Of a stretch of 24,303 nucleotides of DNA, positions 1 through 8,499 are shown one piece after another. The notes beneath the pieces were generated by a model. That model had not been told where the DNA came from and made no database searches. It saw only the letters and a program-made list of their open reading frames with translations. The stretch is from a virus: positions 1 through 24,303 of the IMG/VR virus record IMGVR_UViG_3300033148_001956; one strand, written 5' to 3'. The position numbers were made by a program, and so were the translations under genes. Each line of letters opens with the position of its first letter. Within the stretch, counting starts at the first letter, position 1.

Positions 1-24
1 AATGTTTAAAATTGTTTCAATCAT
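1..24 (-). CDS. Possible start of next gene, cut by the window edge
   Basis: ATG at 24 opens the frame MIETILNI and runs off the window edge, 8 nt after the stop of the glycine-rich gene. Spacing and orientation fit the operon. Eight codons are too few for any family statement. Confidence 0.35.
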
Positions 25-32
25 ATATGAAT

Positions 33-1037
33 TTATGAAAATTGTAAATTTTGAACTACATAACTATCGCCTGCACCGCCTGCTCCGCCTGCACCGCCGT
101 TATCAACGCCACCACTGCCACCCGCTCCGCCTGAACCTGCTGTAACAGTTTTAGTTACGCCATTATCAGTCAATGTTCCATTATAAAGAATATAAATTTG
201 ACCAGCTGAACCGCCACCACCACCACCTCCACCATAATTTCCACCAGCTGAACCTGCTGTTCCATTACTGCCAGCCACAGTTAATGTTGATGAAGCTCCA
301 AATGTTAAATTTCCAGCGACTTGTAATATAATAATACCACCGCCTGCACCGCCTGCTCCGCCATTTACAGTATCGTGACCTGTTCCACCGCCTGCTCCGC
401 CTGAACCAACAGCATTAAAAATAGCACATAAATTTTGGTCTATATGTTGATCATATCCTGTCAATGCAGAACCACCTGTTCCAGCTATCCCTCCACCACC
501 TATCTGTGTTCCATTACTTCCAGCTGATTGATGTCCACCTCCACCTCCACCTCCACCAGATTGATTGCTACCACCTGCTCCTCCTCCTATTCCATTATGA
601 GTATTGCTATCAAAAAAATTAGCTTTATATCCTTGCGTCCCAGCTGTCCCACCTCCGCTTCCTGTCCCACCCGCACCCGCCACTCCTCCTTTTCCTGCCA
701 TACTAATTGTTCCATTTATTACTACATCACCATTTACTTTTATCCATAATATACCTCCACTGGATGCTACATTCGTTGCTCCTAATGTTTGTCCAACATT
801 GATAGTTAAAGAACTGTATTGTTTGATTAAAACATTTGCAGAATTAAAATTTAAATTTTCAGAACTTGAAATAGTCTTTACTCCATCTGAACCATCCCCA
901 CCAAAAGCCAAAGATAAAAACGAATAATCAAATTTACCACTTGCGTTTAATTTTGCTACTTTGCCAGAATCGCCAGCCCCAGCTGATGAACTTATAAAGT
1001 CTGAAGCGATTGCGTCTGATCCTGCTGATATTGACAT
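33..1037 (-). CDS. Glycine-rich tail fibre / adhesin-like protein
   Basis: A 334-residue protein with fibre-like N-terminal attachment segment (IASDFISSSAGAGDSGKVAK, then LNASGKFDYSFL). After a short beta region (about 55-115), long glycine runs fill much of the rest (GGGGGGGG near residue 165, GGNYGGGGGGGGSAGQ, GGAGGAGGAGG). Such repeats occur in phage adhesins, for example gp38 of the S16 type, where polyglycine II helices present receptor-binding loops. Non-glycine insertions (HNGIGGGAGG, TGYDQHIDQNLCAIF) would be the variable loops. The gene is the last full one in the window and lies 4 nt after its neighbour, so it is the best candidate for receptor binding. The binding target is unknown. 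Confidence 0.72.
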   Translation of the reverse strand: MSISAGSDAIASDFISSSAGAGDSGKVAKLNASGKFDYSFLSLAFGGDGSDGVKTISSSENLNFNSANVLIKQYSSLTINVGQTLGATNVASSGGILWIKVNGDVVINGTISMAGKGGVAGAGGTGSGGGTAGTQGYKANFFDSNTHNGIGGGAGGSNQSGGGGGGGGHQSAGSNGTQIGGGGIAGTGGSALTGYDQHIDQNLCAIFNAVGSGGAGGGTGHDTVNGGAGGAGGGIIILQVAGNLTFGASSTLTVAGSNGTAGSAGGNYGGGGGGGGSAGQIYILYNGTLTDNGVTKTVTAGSGGAGGSGGVDNGGAGGAGGAGDSYVVQNLQFS

Positions 1038-1041
1038 ATGA

Positions 1042-1260
1042 TTAAGTTATTAATTTTTTAAAATTCATTTTTTGGAGGTCTTTTTGTTTTTCAATAATTT
1101 TCGTTTTGCCTCCCATATTTATGCTAATTACTTTATGCTCATAACTCAACCGTTTAATAAAACGGACGATCCATATTTCTGCGTCCATATTTAATTCGTC
1201 TTGATCAAATTCCGCTTCCACTGTAAATTTAATTATTTTTTTTCCTCTTTTTTTTGGCAT
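1042..1260 (-). CDS. Small charged protein (72 aa)
   Basis: A 72-residue, Lys/Glu-rich protein, with MPKKRGKKIIKFTVEAEF at the N-terminus and mixed strands (AEIWIVRFIKRL) and a helical end. No family is recognised. It lies 4 nt from both neighbours in the tail-tip region, so co-translation is expected. Possible roles are a fibre chaperone or a small tail component. Confidence 0.6.
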   Translation of the reverse strand: MPKKRGKKIIKFTVEAEFDQDELNMDAEIWIVRFIKRLSYEHKVISINMGGKTKIIEKQKDLQKMNFKKLIT

Positions 1261-1264
1261 AAAT

Positions 1265-1909
1265 TTAGTTAACTGTATATTGTACGGCCACCGTCATTGA
1301 TTCAGTCGCTAACTTCGTCCATCCCCCTGTTAAAGCGTGAGTGAATAGCTGTCCTGTATCCGCGCCTGCCGCGCCATCTATGAAAGTACCGAACTCTTGG
1401 TATGTTCCGTTTGTGTCTGATTTGCTATAAAAGAAATCAATAAAAGCGTCCTCATCTGAATAGTCAACGGACGCTGTAACTTTTCTGAATACTTCTGTAT
1501 TAAGTGTTGTGTCTGAATTCGCTGGTGCTGTTGCGCTTGATCCAAGCGCGCCATAATTTATCACGCCAGTATATGTCAAAGTATTTGCTAATCTTTGAGC
1601 AATCACAGAACGACCGACTATTGCGATTAAATTAGTTATTTCATATTCTCTAACTTGAAAAAGTTTTTTTAATTCTGCCACCATCTCTAAATAAATTTTG
1701 CGGTGTTTTCTTAATTTAAACAAAAATGCTTTTGCCAGCATTTCCCTTTGCGCCAAACTAATTAAATTTGAAAAATTCAAAATTGGTTTTTTTAAAATAT
1801 GCTGTTCTATTTCAGTTTGAATTTCAATCGATCTTTTTGATCGCATATCAAAAACCGAAGCGATATGCTTTCCAATAATTTTAAATTGTGACTTGTTTTC
1901 TTTTTTCAT
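1265..1909 (-). CDS. Tail-tip structural protein
   Basis: A 214-residue protein. The N-terminal 95 residues are basic and helical (IKNK-type composition, QREMLAKAFLFKLRKHRK). The C-terminal 120 residues are beta-rich, with NLIAIVGRSVIAQRLANTL, INYGALGSSATAPANSDTTL and a Gly/Thr-rich end, a pattern common in phage tail proteins encoded after the hub. The start is taken at ATG 1909, 10 nt after the hub stop; TTG 1933 would overlap the hub gene. Its part in attachment is likely but the family is not named. Confidence 0.65.
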   Translation of the reverse strand: MKKENKSQFKIIGKHIASVFDMRSKRSIEIQTEIEQHILKKPILNFSNLISLAQREMLAKAFLFKLRKHRKIYLEMVAELKKLFQVREYEITNLIAIVGRSVIAQRLANTLTYTGVINYGALGSSATAPANSDTTLNTEVFRKVTASVDYSDEDAFIDFFYSKSDTNGTYQEFGTFIDGAAGADTGQLFTHALTGGWTKLATESMTVAVQYTVN

Positions 1910-1919
1910 AATTTTAAAG

Positions 1920-3437
1920 TTATCCCCACTCAAACAAATCCCAGACCGCTTTTTTTGTAGCGCTTGGAGCCCACTTAAATGGCGGAGTTACATTCGTGCG
2001 GATTATCGCTTCCGCGATTGTTATTGATTCTGAAACGCTTCTCAAATTACCGTCTTTTGTTATTGTTTCCTCTATTGTCATGGTTTCAGCGATTGCTTCT
2101 ATCCTGTCAATTTCCTGAGTATCCAATTCCACATCCTCTTTGCTTGCCAGCGATTCCAGCCACTCTTTTACTCCTGTTAATTTACCTCCGAACTTCACAC
2201 TATAATTATACTCTATATTTGTCCCATCTCCTAATAAATTGATATTAACTTCTTGTATTAAATACTCTGTGTCGCTATTTATATTCCATGTCGGCAGGTT
2301 TACTGTTAGAAGTTGACCCGGTATAAATATCGTCCCTGCTTGTAATAATCCTGTTCTGGTTCTAAATTCTCCAAGTATCAACGGATCCGCGTATTCTCCT
2401 AAAATTTTAAGCGCTCTTTGTCTGGCTTCTTTTTTTGATTTAATGCTTGGTTCTTTGAACGAATAAGCGTGTATACCGTCTCCGCCCTCTATCACTTTCA
2501 TGGCCGCGATGCTGGTCGCGCTTTTCAAAGAAACAATTATCGGAACTTGATATTTATAACTGACTTCTATTTCGTCGCCTGTTCCCGGCGTTCCTGTTGT
2601 GGCTGTACAGCGAATATACTTTTCCTGATAATTAAACATAAAATCATTTCCTGTATCTTCGTCCAATGGATCAATGCCATAATTTTTACTAACTGTATTT
2701 AATTTTATGAATTCCATTGTTGTCGGTTTTTCTCTTAATATCCATTCCCTTGCTTTCCCGTCTCCTTTGAATGTCTGGCTGAAATAACTTGAGGTTTCTT
2801 CTTTTCCCCCTTTTATAATTATGTAATTTTTAACTTGACTTACATCGTATTGAATGCCAATATCTAAAAAATTGTTACTGCTATCGGTTATGCTCTCAGT
2901 GGCCGCTGTGTATAATTTTGATTGAAAATAAACCTTTTTGTCATATCCTATCCACCATTCATATCCAGTTTCTTTAGCCAATTTTTCAAAACATTTACGG
3001 AGATTTATATGATCAAACGCAATTGTATTAATTGTTGGTCCAGTCTGTATGTTATCGGTATTTAACGAATATCCGCTATCAACATATTCGCTGAGTAAAT
3101 CCTCCGCTATATACTCAAGCGTTTGATTGGCATAACTTTTCTGCGCGTTTTTGTTTACTAAAATCCAACTGTAATCTGCCGCCTCCACTTCGTAAATAAA
3201 CATTTGCCCCTCTCCTACTTCTAACGGATTAACTTTTGTGATATAACCACCAAATAAATATCTTGATCCGTCTTTTAATACAATTTCCTTGCCTTCTTGA
3301 GGGATGCTCTCGCCTGACTTTTTTGTGATTGTTAAATTAAGCGTATTAACTTTACTGGCCAATCGCTCTTTTATTTTTGCCGAGTTGGTTTTATACTGTG
3401 GCAAAAAATCAGCACCGTTGATTGTTAATGTCAACAT
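1920..3437 (-). CDS. Baseplate hub / tail-associated protein
   Basis: A 505-residue protein located directly after the tape measure, as hub proteins of siphophages are. The first 230 residues (SGESIPQEGKEIVLKDG, YLFGGYITKVNPLEV, FIYEVEAADYSWIL, CFEKLAKETGYEWWIGYDKK) follow the fold pattern of gp27-like/lambda J N-terminal hub domains. Later parts contain phage tail beta domains and an acidic helical end. I chose ATG 3437, which starts 1 nt after the tape measure stop, in place of the TTG at 3449. It likely forms the tail-tip ring and initiates tail assembly. Confidence 0.75.
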   Translation of the reverse strand: MLTLTINGADFLPQYKTNSAKIKERLASKVNTLNLTITKKSGESIPQEGKEIVLKDGSRYLFGGYITKVNPLEVGEGQMFIYEVEAADYSWILVNKNAQKSYANQTLEYIAEDLLSEYVDSGYSLNTDNIQTGPTINTIAFDHINLRKCFEKLAKETGYEWWIGYDKKVYFQSKLYTAATESITDSSNNFLDIGIQYDVSQVKNYIIIKGGKEETSSYFSQTFKGDGKAREWILREKPTTMEFIKLNTVSKNYGIDPLDEDTGNDFMFNYQEKYIRCTATTGTPGTGDEIEVSYKYQVPIIVSLKSATSIAAMKVIEGGDGIHAYSFKEPSIKSKKEARQRALKILGEYADPLILGEFRTRTGLLQAGTIFIPGQLLTVNLPTWNINSDTEYLIQEVNINLLGDGTNIEYNYSVKFGGKLTGVKEWLESLASKEDVELDTQEIDRIEAIAETMTIEETITKDGNLRSVSESITIAEAIIRTNVTPPFKWAPSATKKAVWDLFEWG

Positions 3438-3438
3438 A

Positions 3439-4881
3439 TTAAGCTTCAATATTATTATTTAAAATTACCCCTCTCAAGATGCGCTCTATCTGATTTTCTA
3501 TTCGCTCTAAATCATCATCGCTCCTAACTATAGGATTATTTATATTCGTGATAATTGTCGCTCTGCCTCCTCCTCCTACTTTGGATCTTGGTATAATTTT
3601 TTCTCCTCCATGCGCCATTATCGGAACTGCTTGACTTGGCACACCCGGCACAATTCCGCCGTGCTGAAATCCGAGAGCACTCTTTGCTTTGCCAAAAACA
3701 CCGCTTGCAAAATCACCTGTCGCTTTGATTGGTTTTGACACAATGCTTTTCATTTTATTCCATAAATTAATTGCTTTTTCTACTTTTTTTCCTATCCAAT
3801 CAACCGCGCTACCAACTGTATCTTTTATTTTTTCCCATATAATTGCTCCTGCTACTTCAAGCGCCCACCAATTATCAATTATTTTTTTTACAAAAAATAT
3901 TAAACTTCCTATTACTACAATGACTAATCCAATCGGTCCAGTCAAAAGCGTAAAGCCAGAAATAATTGCTGGCAAAGCCAAACCAAGTAAACCAATCACG
4001 GCAACTAATGCGGTTAATCCTGCCGTTGCTATTATAATTGTTTTTGTAAGTTTTGGATTTTCTTTTATCCATTTTATTACAATTTCAACAATAGGAGTAA
4101 TTTTTCTTAGCAAATCATTAAGAACAGGCATTACTGTCGTTCCAATAGTAACTTTCAAATCAGCCCATTCAGCATTTTGTTTTTGAATTGCCCCGCTTAA
4201 TCCTCCAGAAGACACTGCAACATTTCTGTATTTTTCTTCTCCTTGCTCCAATACGGCATTAAGAATAGCTGTTTTTTGTTCGACGATTGTTAATTCGTTG
4301 GCGGTTTTTCCTAAACTTTCCGCATAATCACTATAAACTACACCTGTTTTTAAAACGATTCCCAAATTATCTAATATCATAGGAGAAGCGCGTCCAACAC
4401 CAGTGACTAAACTTTCAAACATAAATTCAACATCCTGTCCTGTGGCTCTGGAGGCCTTTTTAGCAAGTGTTGCCATTCTTGTAAAATTCGCCCCAAAATC
4501 TCCCATTGATTCTTTACCAATCAATGATCCTGCCTTTACTGCTTTTTGAATAATATCCATATTTGACACAGTTCCTCTGGTCGCCTCTTTTACTCTCTCA
4601 ATAATTTCTTCACTGCCAACACCAAAATCTTTTGCCATACCGTTCCAAGCGTCACTAACGCTTTCAAATCTGCCTGCTTCTTTTGCAAATTTTCCAACAC
4701 CAATGGCAAGACCAGTAAAAGCCACGCCTCCAACAGCCGACATTTTTTGAAAAGTTGGTTTCATTTTATCCATACGCCCTTTAAAAGTCTGCATGTCTTT
4801 TTGTATTTTTGCAAAAACTTTGTCTGTTTTATTTTTAGCATCTATTACAATTGTCATTGAATTGTCGCCAAACATAGCCAT
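3439..4881 (-). CDS. Tape measure protein
   Basis: A 480-residue protein that sets tail length and is threaded through the tube. The N-terminal region (about 1-270) has the TP901-type helical repeat pattern, with RFESVSDAWNGMAKDFGVGS, then repeated helices and AESLGKTANELTIVEQKTAIL. Residues about 275-335 form hydrophobic membrane-like helices, as is usual for tape measures. The end carries HGGIVPG and HGGEKIIPRSKVGGGGRA. At about 1.5 angstrom per residue it predicts a tail near 70 nm, on the short side. Start ATG 4881 has AAAGGAT upstream, a rare SD-like site, and lies 5 nt after the chaperone T stop. Confidence 0.93.
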   Translation of the reverse strand: MAMFGDNSMTIVIDAKNKTDKVFAKIQKDMQTFKGRMDKMKPTFQKMSAVGGVAFTGLAIGVGKFAKEAGRFESVSDAWNGMAKDFGVGSEEIIERVKEATRGTVSNMDIIQKAVKAGSLIGKESMGDFGANFTRMATLAKKASRATGQDVEFMFESLVTGVGRASPMILDNLGIVLKTGVVYSDYAESLGKTANELTIVEQKTAILNAVLEQGEEKYRNVAVSSGGLSGAIQKQNAEWADLKVTIGTTVMPVLNDLLRKITPIVEIVIKWIKENPKLTKTIIIATAGLTALVAVIGLLGLALPAIISGFTLLTGPIGLVIVVIGSLIFFVKKIIDNWWALEVAGAIIWEKIKDTVGSAVDWIGKKVEKAINLWNKMKSIVSKPIKATGDFASGVFGKAKSALGFQHGGIVPGVPSQAVPIMAHGGEKIIPRSKVGGGGRATIITNINNPIVRSDDDLERIENQIERILRGVILNNNIEA

Positions 4882-4886
4882 ATATT

Positions 4887-5416
4887 TTATCCTTTATTTT
4901 TTAATTCTTCCTGCTGTGATTTTGTCGCATCAATCTTCATTCGTTCTATTATCAAATCTATAAACCACGACGGCTGAGATTCATAAGTAAAGTAATCCCA
5001 GCCGTATTTTTCACAAATTATTATCATTATCATTTGACCAGTAATTCTTCCCGCTATGTAATCTAATTTTGTTTTTCGGAGGGCTTTTTTTTTTCTGAAA
5101 GTTTGTCAATATACTCTTTAATTTCTCCAAAATCAACAGCTGGCAAATCAAGTATTTTATTGACAATATCATCAGTTTTGTCATCTATTGATTTAACAAC
5201 CGTTTCTATAGATCTGTCTTCAGCCATTGCTATCTGTTTGCTTTTCATTGTAGTTCCAATTTCTTGCTCTTTTCCGACTTGTTTCAATTGTATTTCGTCA
5301 AAAAAAACTTCTTGAATATGTCGCAATTCACGACCTGTTATATAAGTACTGACTTTTATTTTGTAGCCATTACTTGTTTTTAAAATCTTTGTTTCTCTTT
5401 GGTTTTCTTCTCCCAT
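4887..5416 (-). CDS. Tail assembly chaperone, frameshifted long form (gpGT-like)
   Basis: Ribosomes slipping -1 on A-AAA-AAG (codons 110-111, inside the A10-G run at 5084-5094) enter an open frame that reads ALRKTKLDYIAGRITGQMIM then runs 65 residues to a stop at 4887-4889, 5 nt before the tape measure gene. The zero frame is GAA AAA AAA AAG CCC. The resulting product is 176 residues. The extension contains KYGWDYFTYESQPSWF, the type of T-domain seen in siphophage chaperones, which recruits the tail tube protein. This explains an otherwise empty 180-nt gap. The join is 111 residues of G, then 65 of T. Confidence 0.88.
4970..5005 (-). other. 12-bp hairpin inside the chaperone T frame
   Basis: Arms 4970-4981 and 4994-5005 pair over 12 bp with one G-U wobble and a 12-nt loop, the most stable hairpin seen near the slippery site. 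It begins about 78 nt after the slip, too far for a usual stimulator; it may slow ribosomes at long range, affect RNA stability, or just reflect the coding of YGWDYFTYESQPSW. Confidence 0.4.
5063..5416 (-). CDS. Tail assembly chaperone, short form (gpG-like)
   Basis: A 117-residue protein between the tail tube and tape measure. Helical, with TGRELRHIQEVFFDE near residues 27-41 and a charged tail KLSEKKKPSEKQN. It is the unshifted product of a gene organised like lambda G/GT: the short chaperone coats the tape measure protein during tail assembly. The in-frame stop (TAG at 5063) comes seven codons after a run of ten A. A -1 frameshift at that run continues into a 65-residue T domain. Confidence 0.85.
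   Translation of the reverse strand: MGEENQRETKILKTSNGYKIKVSTYITGRELRHIQEVFFDEIQLKQVGKEQEIGTTMKSKQIAMAEDRSIETVVKSIDDKTDDIVNKILDLPAVDFGEIKEYIDKLSEKKKPSEKQN
5084..5094 (-). other. Programmed -1 frameshift slippery site
   Basis: Ten A followed by G on the minus strand, with zero-frame codons AAA AAG preceded by A: the classical A-AAA-AAG heptamer known from dnaX and phage tail chaperones. No strong stem begins within 10 nt; a 12-bp hairpin occurs further downstream at 4970-5005. Confidence 0.85.
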
Positions 5417-5444
5417 AAAATTAATATTAAATTAAATTAAATTA

Positions 5445-6449
5445 TTAAGATGGTGTGTATGTTGCGTCAGCAGCATTTTCTTCTTCGTTGGTTACTAATG
5501 CTTGAATCGCGTATGTTTCTGTTGCGTTATATTCAACTTCAAATTCTTGAGTTAAAACTAATAGACCGTCAATGTTGAATTCTTTTGGCGGTTTTGTCAA
5601 TACTAATCTGGCAAGGTTTATTCTGATTTCCTCATATTTTGTAGCACCGATTAAAGCACCTGTCATCTGAATGACTGCCGCGTTTTTAGTGTTAGCTTTA
5701 TATTTAGCCAATTCGGTTGCGTCTTCAAAATGTAATGAATAACTTCCAGTAATTTTTTGTCTGCCCGGTATTATGCTTCCTGCCAATGCTTCATTGCTTC
5801 CGCTCATGAATGCTTCGTCAAGCATTATATTATTATTAATGTTTAATGAAAATGATTTGACCGGTGTCGCGCTTTGGCTCGCCGCATCAGTGACGCTTGT
5901 GCCGAATTTAATTGTCACTTGATGATATGCGAATTCTGTTTCGTCTGTGTATGCTTCTGTGACCGTTCCCGTGTCAGGATACATGCTGATAATGTCCGCA
6001 GTCATTTTTGCGTAATCATCGCCGACTTCTATTGCCAAAGTATTAATTATGCAATTTGCATATCTCTCAGTAATAATCGCGCCTTCTTCAGATAGCAAAG
6101 TAAATGACTTGTGGCTTGCATTGCTGTTCTGTTCGCTGATTGTATGTTGCCATACTCCAGCTTCAAGCAACGCTGTCGCGACTGTTCCCCCTAAAGCTAA
6201 ACGCAATAAATAAGGAGCGATCTCAACATTAGGTACAACACTCAATGATCCCTCTCCGTATTTTCTACGGATCATGCTATTTGACGATTCATTCCGAACA
6301 CCTCTTGCCGCTGTAAATAATGATTTTTCAACGATTGGATTCATACTAAAATCCAGCCATTTTGGATAGATTGCCGCAGTTATCGCAGTCCCAGCAGCCA
6401 CTTCTATCCCAAGTCCTATATTAACTTGTGTCCCGCTTGTTTTAGCCAT
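5445..6449 (-). CDS. Major tail tube protein
   Basis: A 334-residue protein that polymerises to form the non-contractile tail tube. The N-terminus MAKTSGTQVNIGLGIEVAAG and the strand pattern through WLDFSMNPIVEKSLFTAARG, with the repeated beta domain and a Thr/Ala-rich end, match siphophage tail tube proteins. The flanking order (terminator, tube, chaperone, tape measure) is diagnostic, and no sheath gene is present, so the tail is siphovirus-like. Two similar halves suggest a tube domain plus an added Ig-like or second tube domain. No SD is visible. Confidence 0.85.
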   Translation of the reverse strand: MAKTSGTQVNIGLGIEVAAGTAITAAIYPKWLDFSMNPIVEKSLFTAARGVRNESSNSMIRRKYGEGSLSVVPNVEIAPYLLRLALGGTVATALLEAGVWQHTISEQNSNASHKSFTLLSEEGAIITERYANCIINTLAIEVGDDYAKMTADIISMYPDTGTVTEAYTDETEFAYHQVTIKFGTSVTDAASQSATPVKSFSLNINNNIMLDEAFMSGSNEALAGSIIPGRQKITGSYSLHFEDATELAKYKANTKNAAVIQMTGALIGATKYEEIRINLARLVLTKPPKEFNIDGLLVLTQEFEVEYNATETYAIQALVTNEEENAADATYTPS

Positions 6450-6471
6450 ATATTTTTAATTAATTATTAAA

Positions 6472-6627
6472 TTATTTTTTATCAATTTTCTCAACTGGAT
6501 TGATATGCCTATTCGCAAGAATGGCTTTCGCAATATCCTTGTCTTCAGGCAATTCTTTAATTTTCCCTTTTTTAACAGACCAGCCAAAAGAAGGAAAGCT
6601 AATTGTTTTTTTTGATGTTACTTTCAT
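6472..6627 (-). CDS. Small protein before the tail tube (51 aa)
   Basis: A 51-residue frame filling the gap between tail terminator and tail tube: it starts 4 nt after one gene and ends 22 nt before the next. It begins MKVTSKKTISFPSFGW and continues VKKGKIKELPEDKDIAKAIL. This short strand-helix layout resembles tiny connector-region proteins, such as DUF2635 at the same place in Mu-like genomes, but I cannot assign it to a family. Expressed protein is likely because it is packed with normal spacing and phage-like codons. Confidence 0.6.
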   Translation of the reverse strand: MKVTSKKTISFPSFGWSVKKGKIKELPEDKDIAKAILANRHINPVEKIDKK

Positions 6628-6631
6628 ATAA

Positions 6632-7129
6632 TTATCTTAATTGAATAAAAGATGCGACAAATTCTATCTGACATTCCATAGCCCACATATCTGGTGCGCG
6701 CTTGCCGATGGTCATTCCGTAGTCAGCTCGCGTGATAGTGGTTAGATCGGTTCGTAAATTTTTGGCTGCGTCTACTATTAAATTATTACGCAGAATATGG
6801 AGAATGGAATCAGTCTTTAATTTTAAAGTATCCGATTCTCTACCTTCAATTATATTATACAATGAATTTATTCCCGGAGCAAATTCTTTATCGTCTTTTA
6901 TGTCTGCGCGAATATCTGTAATCACAGTTAAAATCATTGCGATGCCGTGTTCGTCTTCAGCGTTTGATAATTTGCCAATTCGCGTTTCATTTTTACTAAT
7001 AATCAAAGCTGGCAAATTGCTTATTGGAACGCGTATCGGATCTCCAATATAAAATGCTTTGAATATATTTGTATTCGCTTTTATCAAGTCTATGTAGCTT
7101 TTAATAATCGGATCATTATATGGTTGCAT
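6632..7129 (-). CDS. Tail terminator-like protein (Mu gp37-like position)
   Basis: A 165-residue protein with an N-terminal helix (IIKSYIDLIKANTNIF), then DPIRVPISNLPALIISKNETRI, which is the common opening of tail terminator/minor tail proteins (a short helix followed by strands with a buried P-A-L-I). It caps the growing tail tube and joins it to the head. Its place between the gpG-like gene and the tail tube supports this. No catalytic motifs. Confidence in the exact family is moderate. Confidence 0.7.
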   Translation of the reverse strand: MQPYNDPIIKSYIDLIKANTNIFKAFYIGDPIRVPISNLPALIISKNETRIGKLSNAEDEHGIAMILTVITDIRADIKDDKEFAPGINSLYNIIEGRESDTLKLKTDSILHILRNNLIVDAAKNLRTDLTTITRADYGMTIGKRAPDMWAMECQIEFVASFIQLR

Positions 7130-7130
7130 A

Positions 7131-7577
7131 TTATTTTAATTTTTTTCTAAAATAAGTGTGAAATATTTTTTGAACCAGCTCTCTTTGCTGATGCCCGAGT
7201 TTCAACATTACGCGTCTTGGCAGTTTATGTCTTGGTTTATTGCTCTGATGATATTTAAAATAAACAGCTGAATTCCAGATTGCCGCCATGTCTGATTTAT
7301 AAAGCGTTTTAAACGATCCGCGCATTTTGCCAGTTGCTTCCAAAATTCCCTTGCCCGGATATTTACGCGCCTTGACTGCCGCGTATGCTGAATCAAGCGG
7401 TTTCCAATTTTCGCCGATGACATTACCTTTTGTCTCAAATACTTCTCTTGAATATATATTTTTTAATTCTTCGGCTGTCTTTTTAAATGCTGGTTTCCAA
7501 TCTTTGAGTTCTTTTTCTATGCCTCGTAATTTACGGGATAGTTGTTTCTCGCCTTCAATTGAAAAATTTAATTCCAT
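7131..7577 (-). CDS. Virion morphogenesis / tail completion protein (Mu gpG / P2 gpS-like)
   Basis: A 148-residue basic protein of the phage virion morphogenesis family. It shows the usual N-terminal helix pair (EKQLSRKLRGIEKELKDW), the SREVFETKG(N)..GENWKPLD segment near residues 43-62 and the ATGKMRGSFK strand near residues 81-90, then a Lys/Arg-rich end. Family members complete the tail or head-tail joint. It lies 1 nt after the connector and 1 nt before the tail-terminator-like gene. Length is normal. Confidence 0.85.
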   Translation of the reverse strand: MELNFSIEGEKQLSRKLRGIEKELKDWKPAFKKTAEELKNIYSREVFETKGNVIGENWKPLDSAYAAVKARKYPGKGILEATGKMRGSFKTLYKSDMAAIWNSAVYFKYHQSNKPRHKLPRRVMLKLGHQQRELVQKIFHTYFRKKLK

Positions 7578-7578
7578 A

Positions 7579-8499
7579 TTAAAATTTATCGCTCATACTA
7601 AATTTAGTAAAATCATCGTCTCCGTCTTCTATGGAGTCATCTGGGTAACCTTTGAGCCTGCTAACAGTTGAGCCAGCTTTGGCTAATTCTGCGTTATCTG
7701 AATCAAGTAAAATCTGTTTACTGTTTTTAATTGCTTTTAATAAAGCGCGCGCTTCTCCCAACCATTTTTTACCTTCGCCGTCAACTCCCATTTCCTCATA
7801 ATCAATATAACCTGCCGCAAGCAATATACAAATTCTTTTTATAAGATCAGGGATCTCTGACAATGGCAAACTATAACTGGAAAAGATTATTGAATTTATT
7901 TCGCTCTCTGCTTGTTTCCTTTTAGCTTCAATGCGACCGTCATCTATAAACGGATTGTCTGCCAATCCTGCGTGTTTCCTAATTGCAAAAATTGACGCAT
8001 AGCGTTTGCTGTCGTCTGCAAGGACTGCGTCAGCATCGTCTTTTGAAGTTTCGTCTGTTGTTGTGCTATTATAATAAGTCGCTTTGAAATATGTATATCC
8101 CTCCGTGCCAGTGTATTCTAATTGCGTGCCTTGTGGATCATCCACTTCAATATCAACTGGCGAGCCATCATCTGTCAATTCGTTATAAGTTCCTCCCTCC
8201 GATGTCGCGCCATAAATTTTGCGTTTATTATATCTGAATACTGTGATTGATTCGCCTTTTTTATGATCAAACTTCAAAGTGGCCACTTGAACATTCGTGT
8301 TGCCTGAAACAGCCGCGTTGATTTGCTCTAACTCACAAATTTCTTTTCCTTCCGTTCCAATAACTATAAAAGTATTCTCAGCCATTCCGCTATTATTTTT
8401 TAATGTCAGTGAAACATTTGAGCCAGCCGAAGCGTCAGCGTCCAACTCTGTTCGCTCTATTTTAATAAAATCTTCTGTTATTGCTATTAAATTTTTCAT
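7579..8499 (-). CDS. Head-tail connector with Mu gp36-like (DUF1320) domain
   Basis: A 306-residue protein. Residues 1-160 form a beta-rich domain with Asp/Thr-rich loops, common on phage connector or ancillary virion proteins. Residues about 180-265 (KRKQAESEINSIIFSSYSLP, LIKRICILLAAGYIDYEEMG) match the DUF1320/Mu gp36 helical family, adaptors that sit below the portal. The C-terminus is acidic. It starts on ATGA with the NKTIL gene and is 1 nt from the gpG-like gene, so the modification cassette runs without break into the connector genes. The extra N-terminal domain makes it about twice the usual DUF1320 length. Confidence 0.78.
   Translation of the reverse strand: MKNLIAITEDFIKIERTELDADASAGSNVSLTLKNNSGMAENTFIVIGTEGKEICELEQINAAVSGNTNVQVATLKFDHKKGESITVFRYNKRKIYGATSEGGTYNELTDDGSPVDIEVDDPQGTQLEYTGTEGYTYFKATYYNSTTTDETSKDDADAVLADDSKRYASIFAIRKHAGLADNPFIDDGRIEAKRKQAESEINSIIFSSYSLPLSEIPDLIKRICILLAAGYIDYEEMGVDGEGKKWLGEARALLKAIKNSKQILLDSDNAELAKAGSTVSRLKGYPDDSIEDGDDDFTKFSMSDKF

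Noticed and set aside
60-720. Repeat-rich DNA near the left edge as a mobile or satellite element
   Set aside because: It is explained by glycine codons of the adhesin-like protein; repeats are short and irregular.
1909-1933. TTG start at 1933 for the tail-tip protein, and TTG at 3449 for the hub
   Set aside because: ATG 1909 and ATG 3437 follow the upstream stops by 10 and 1 nt and avoid overlap.
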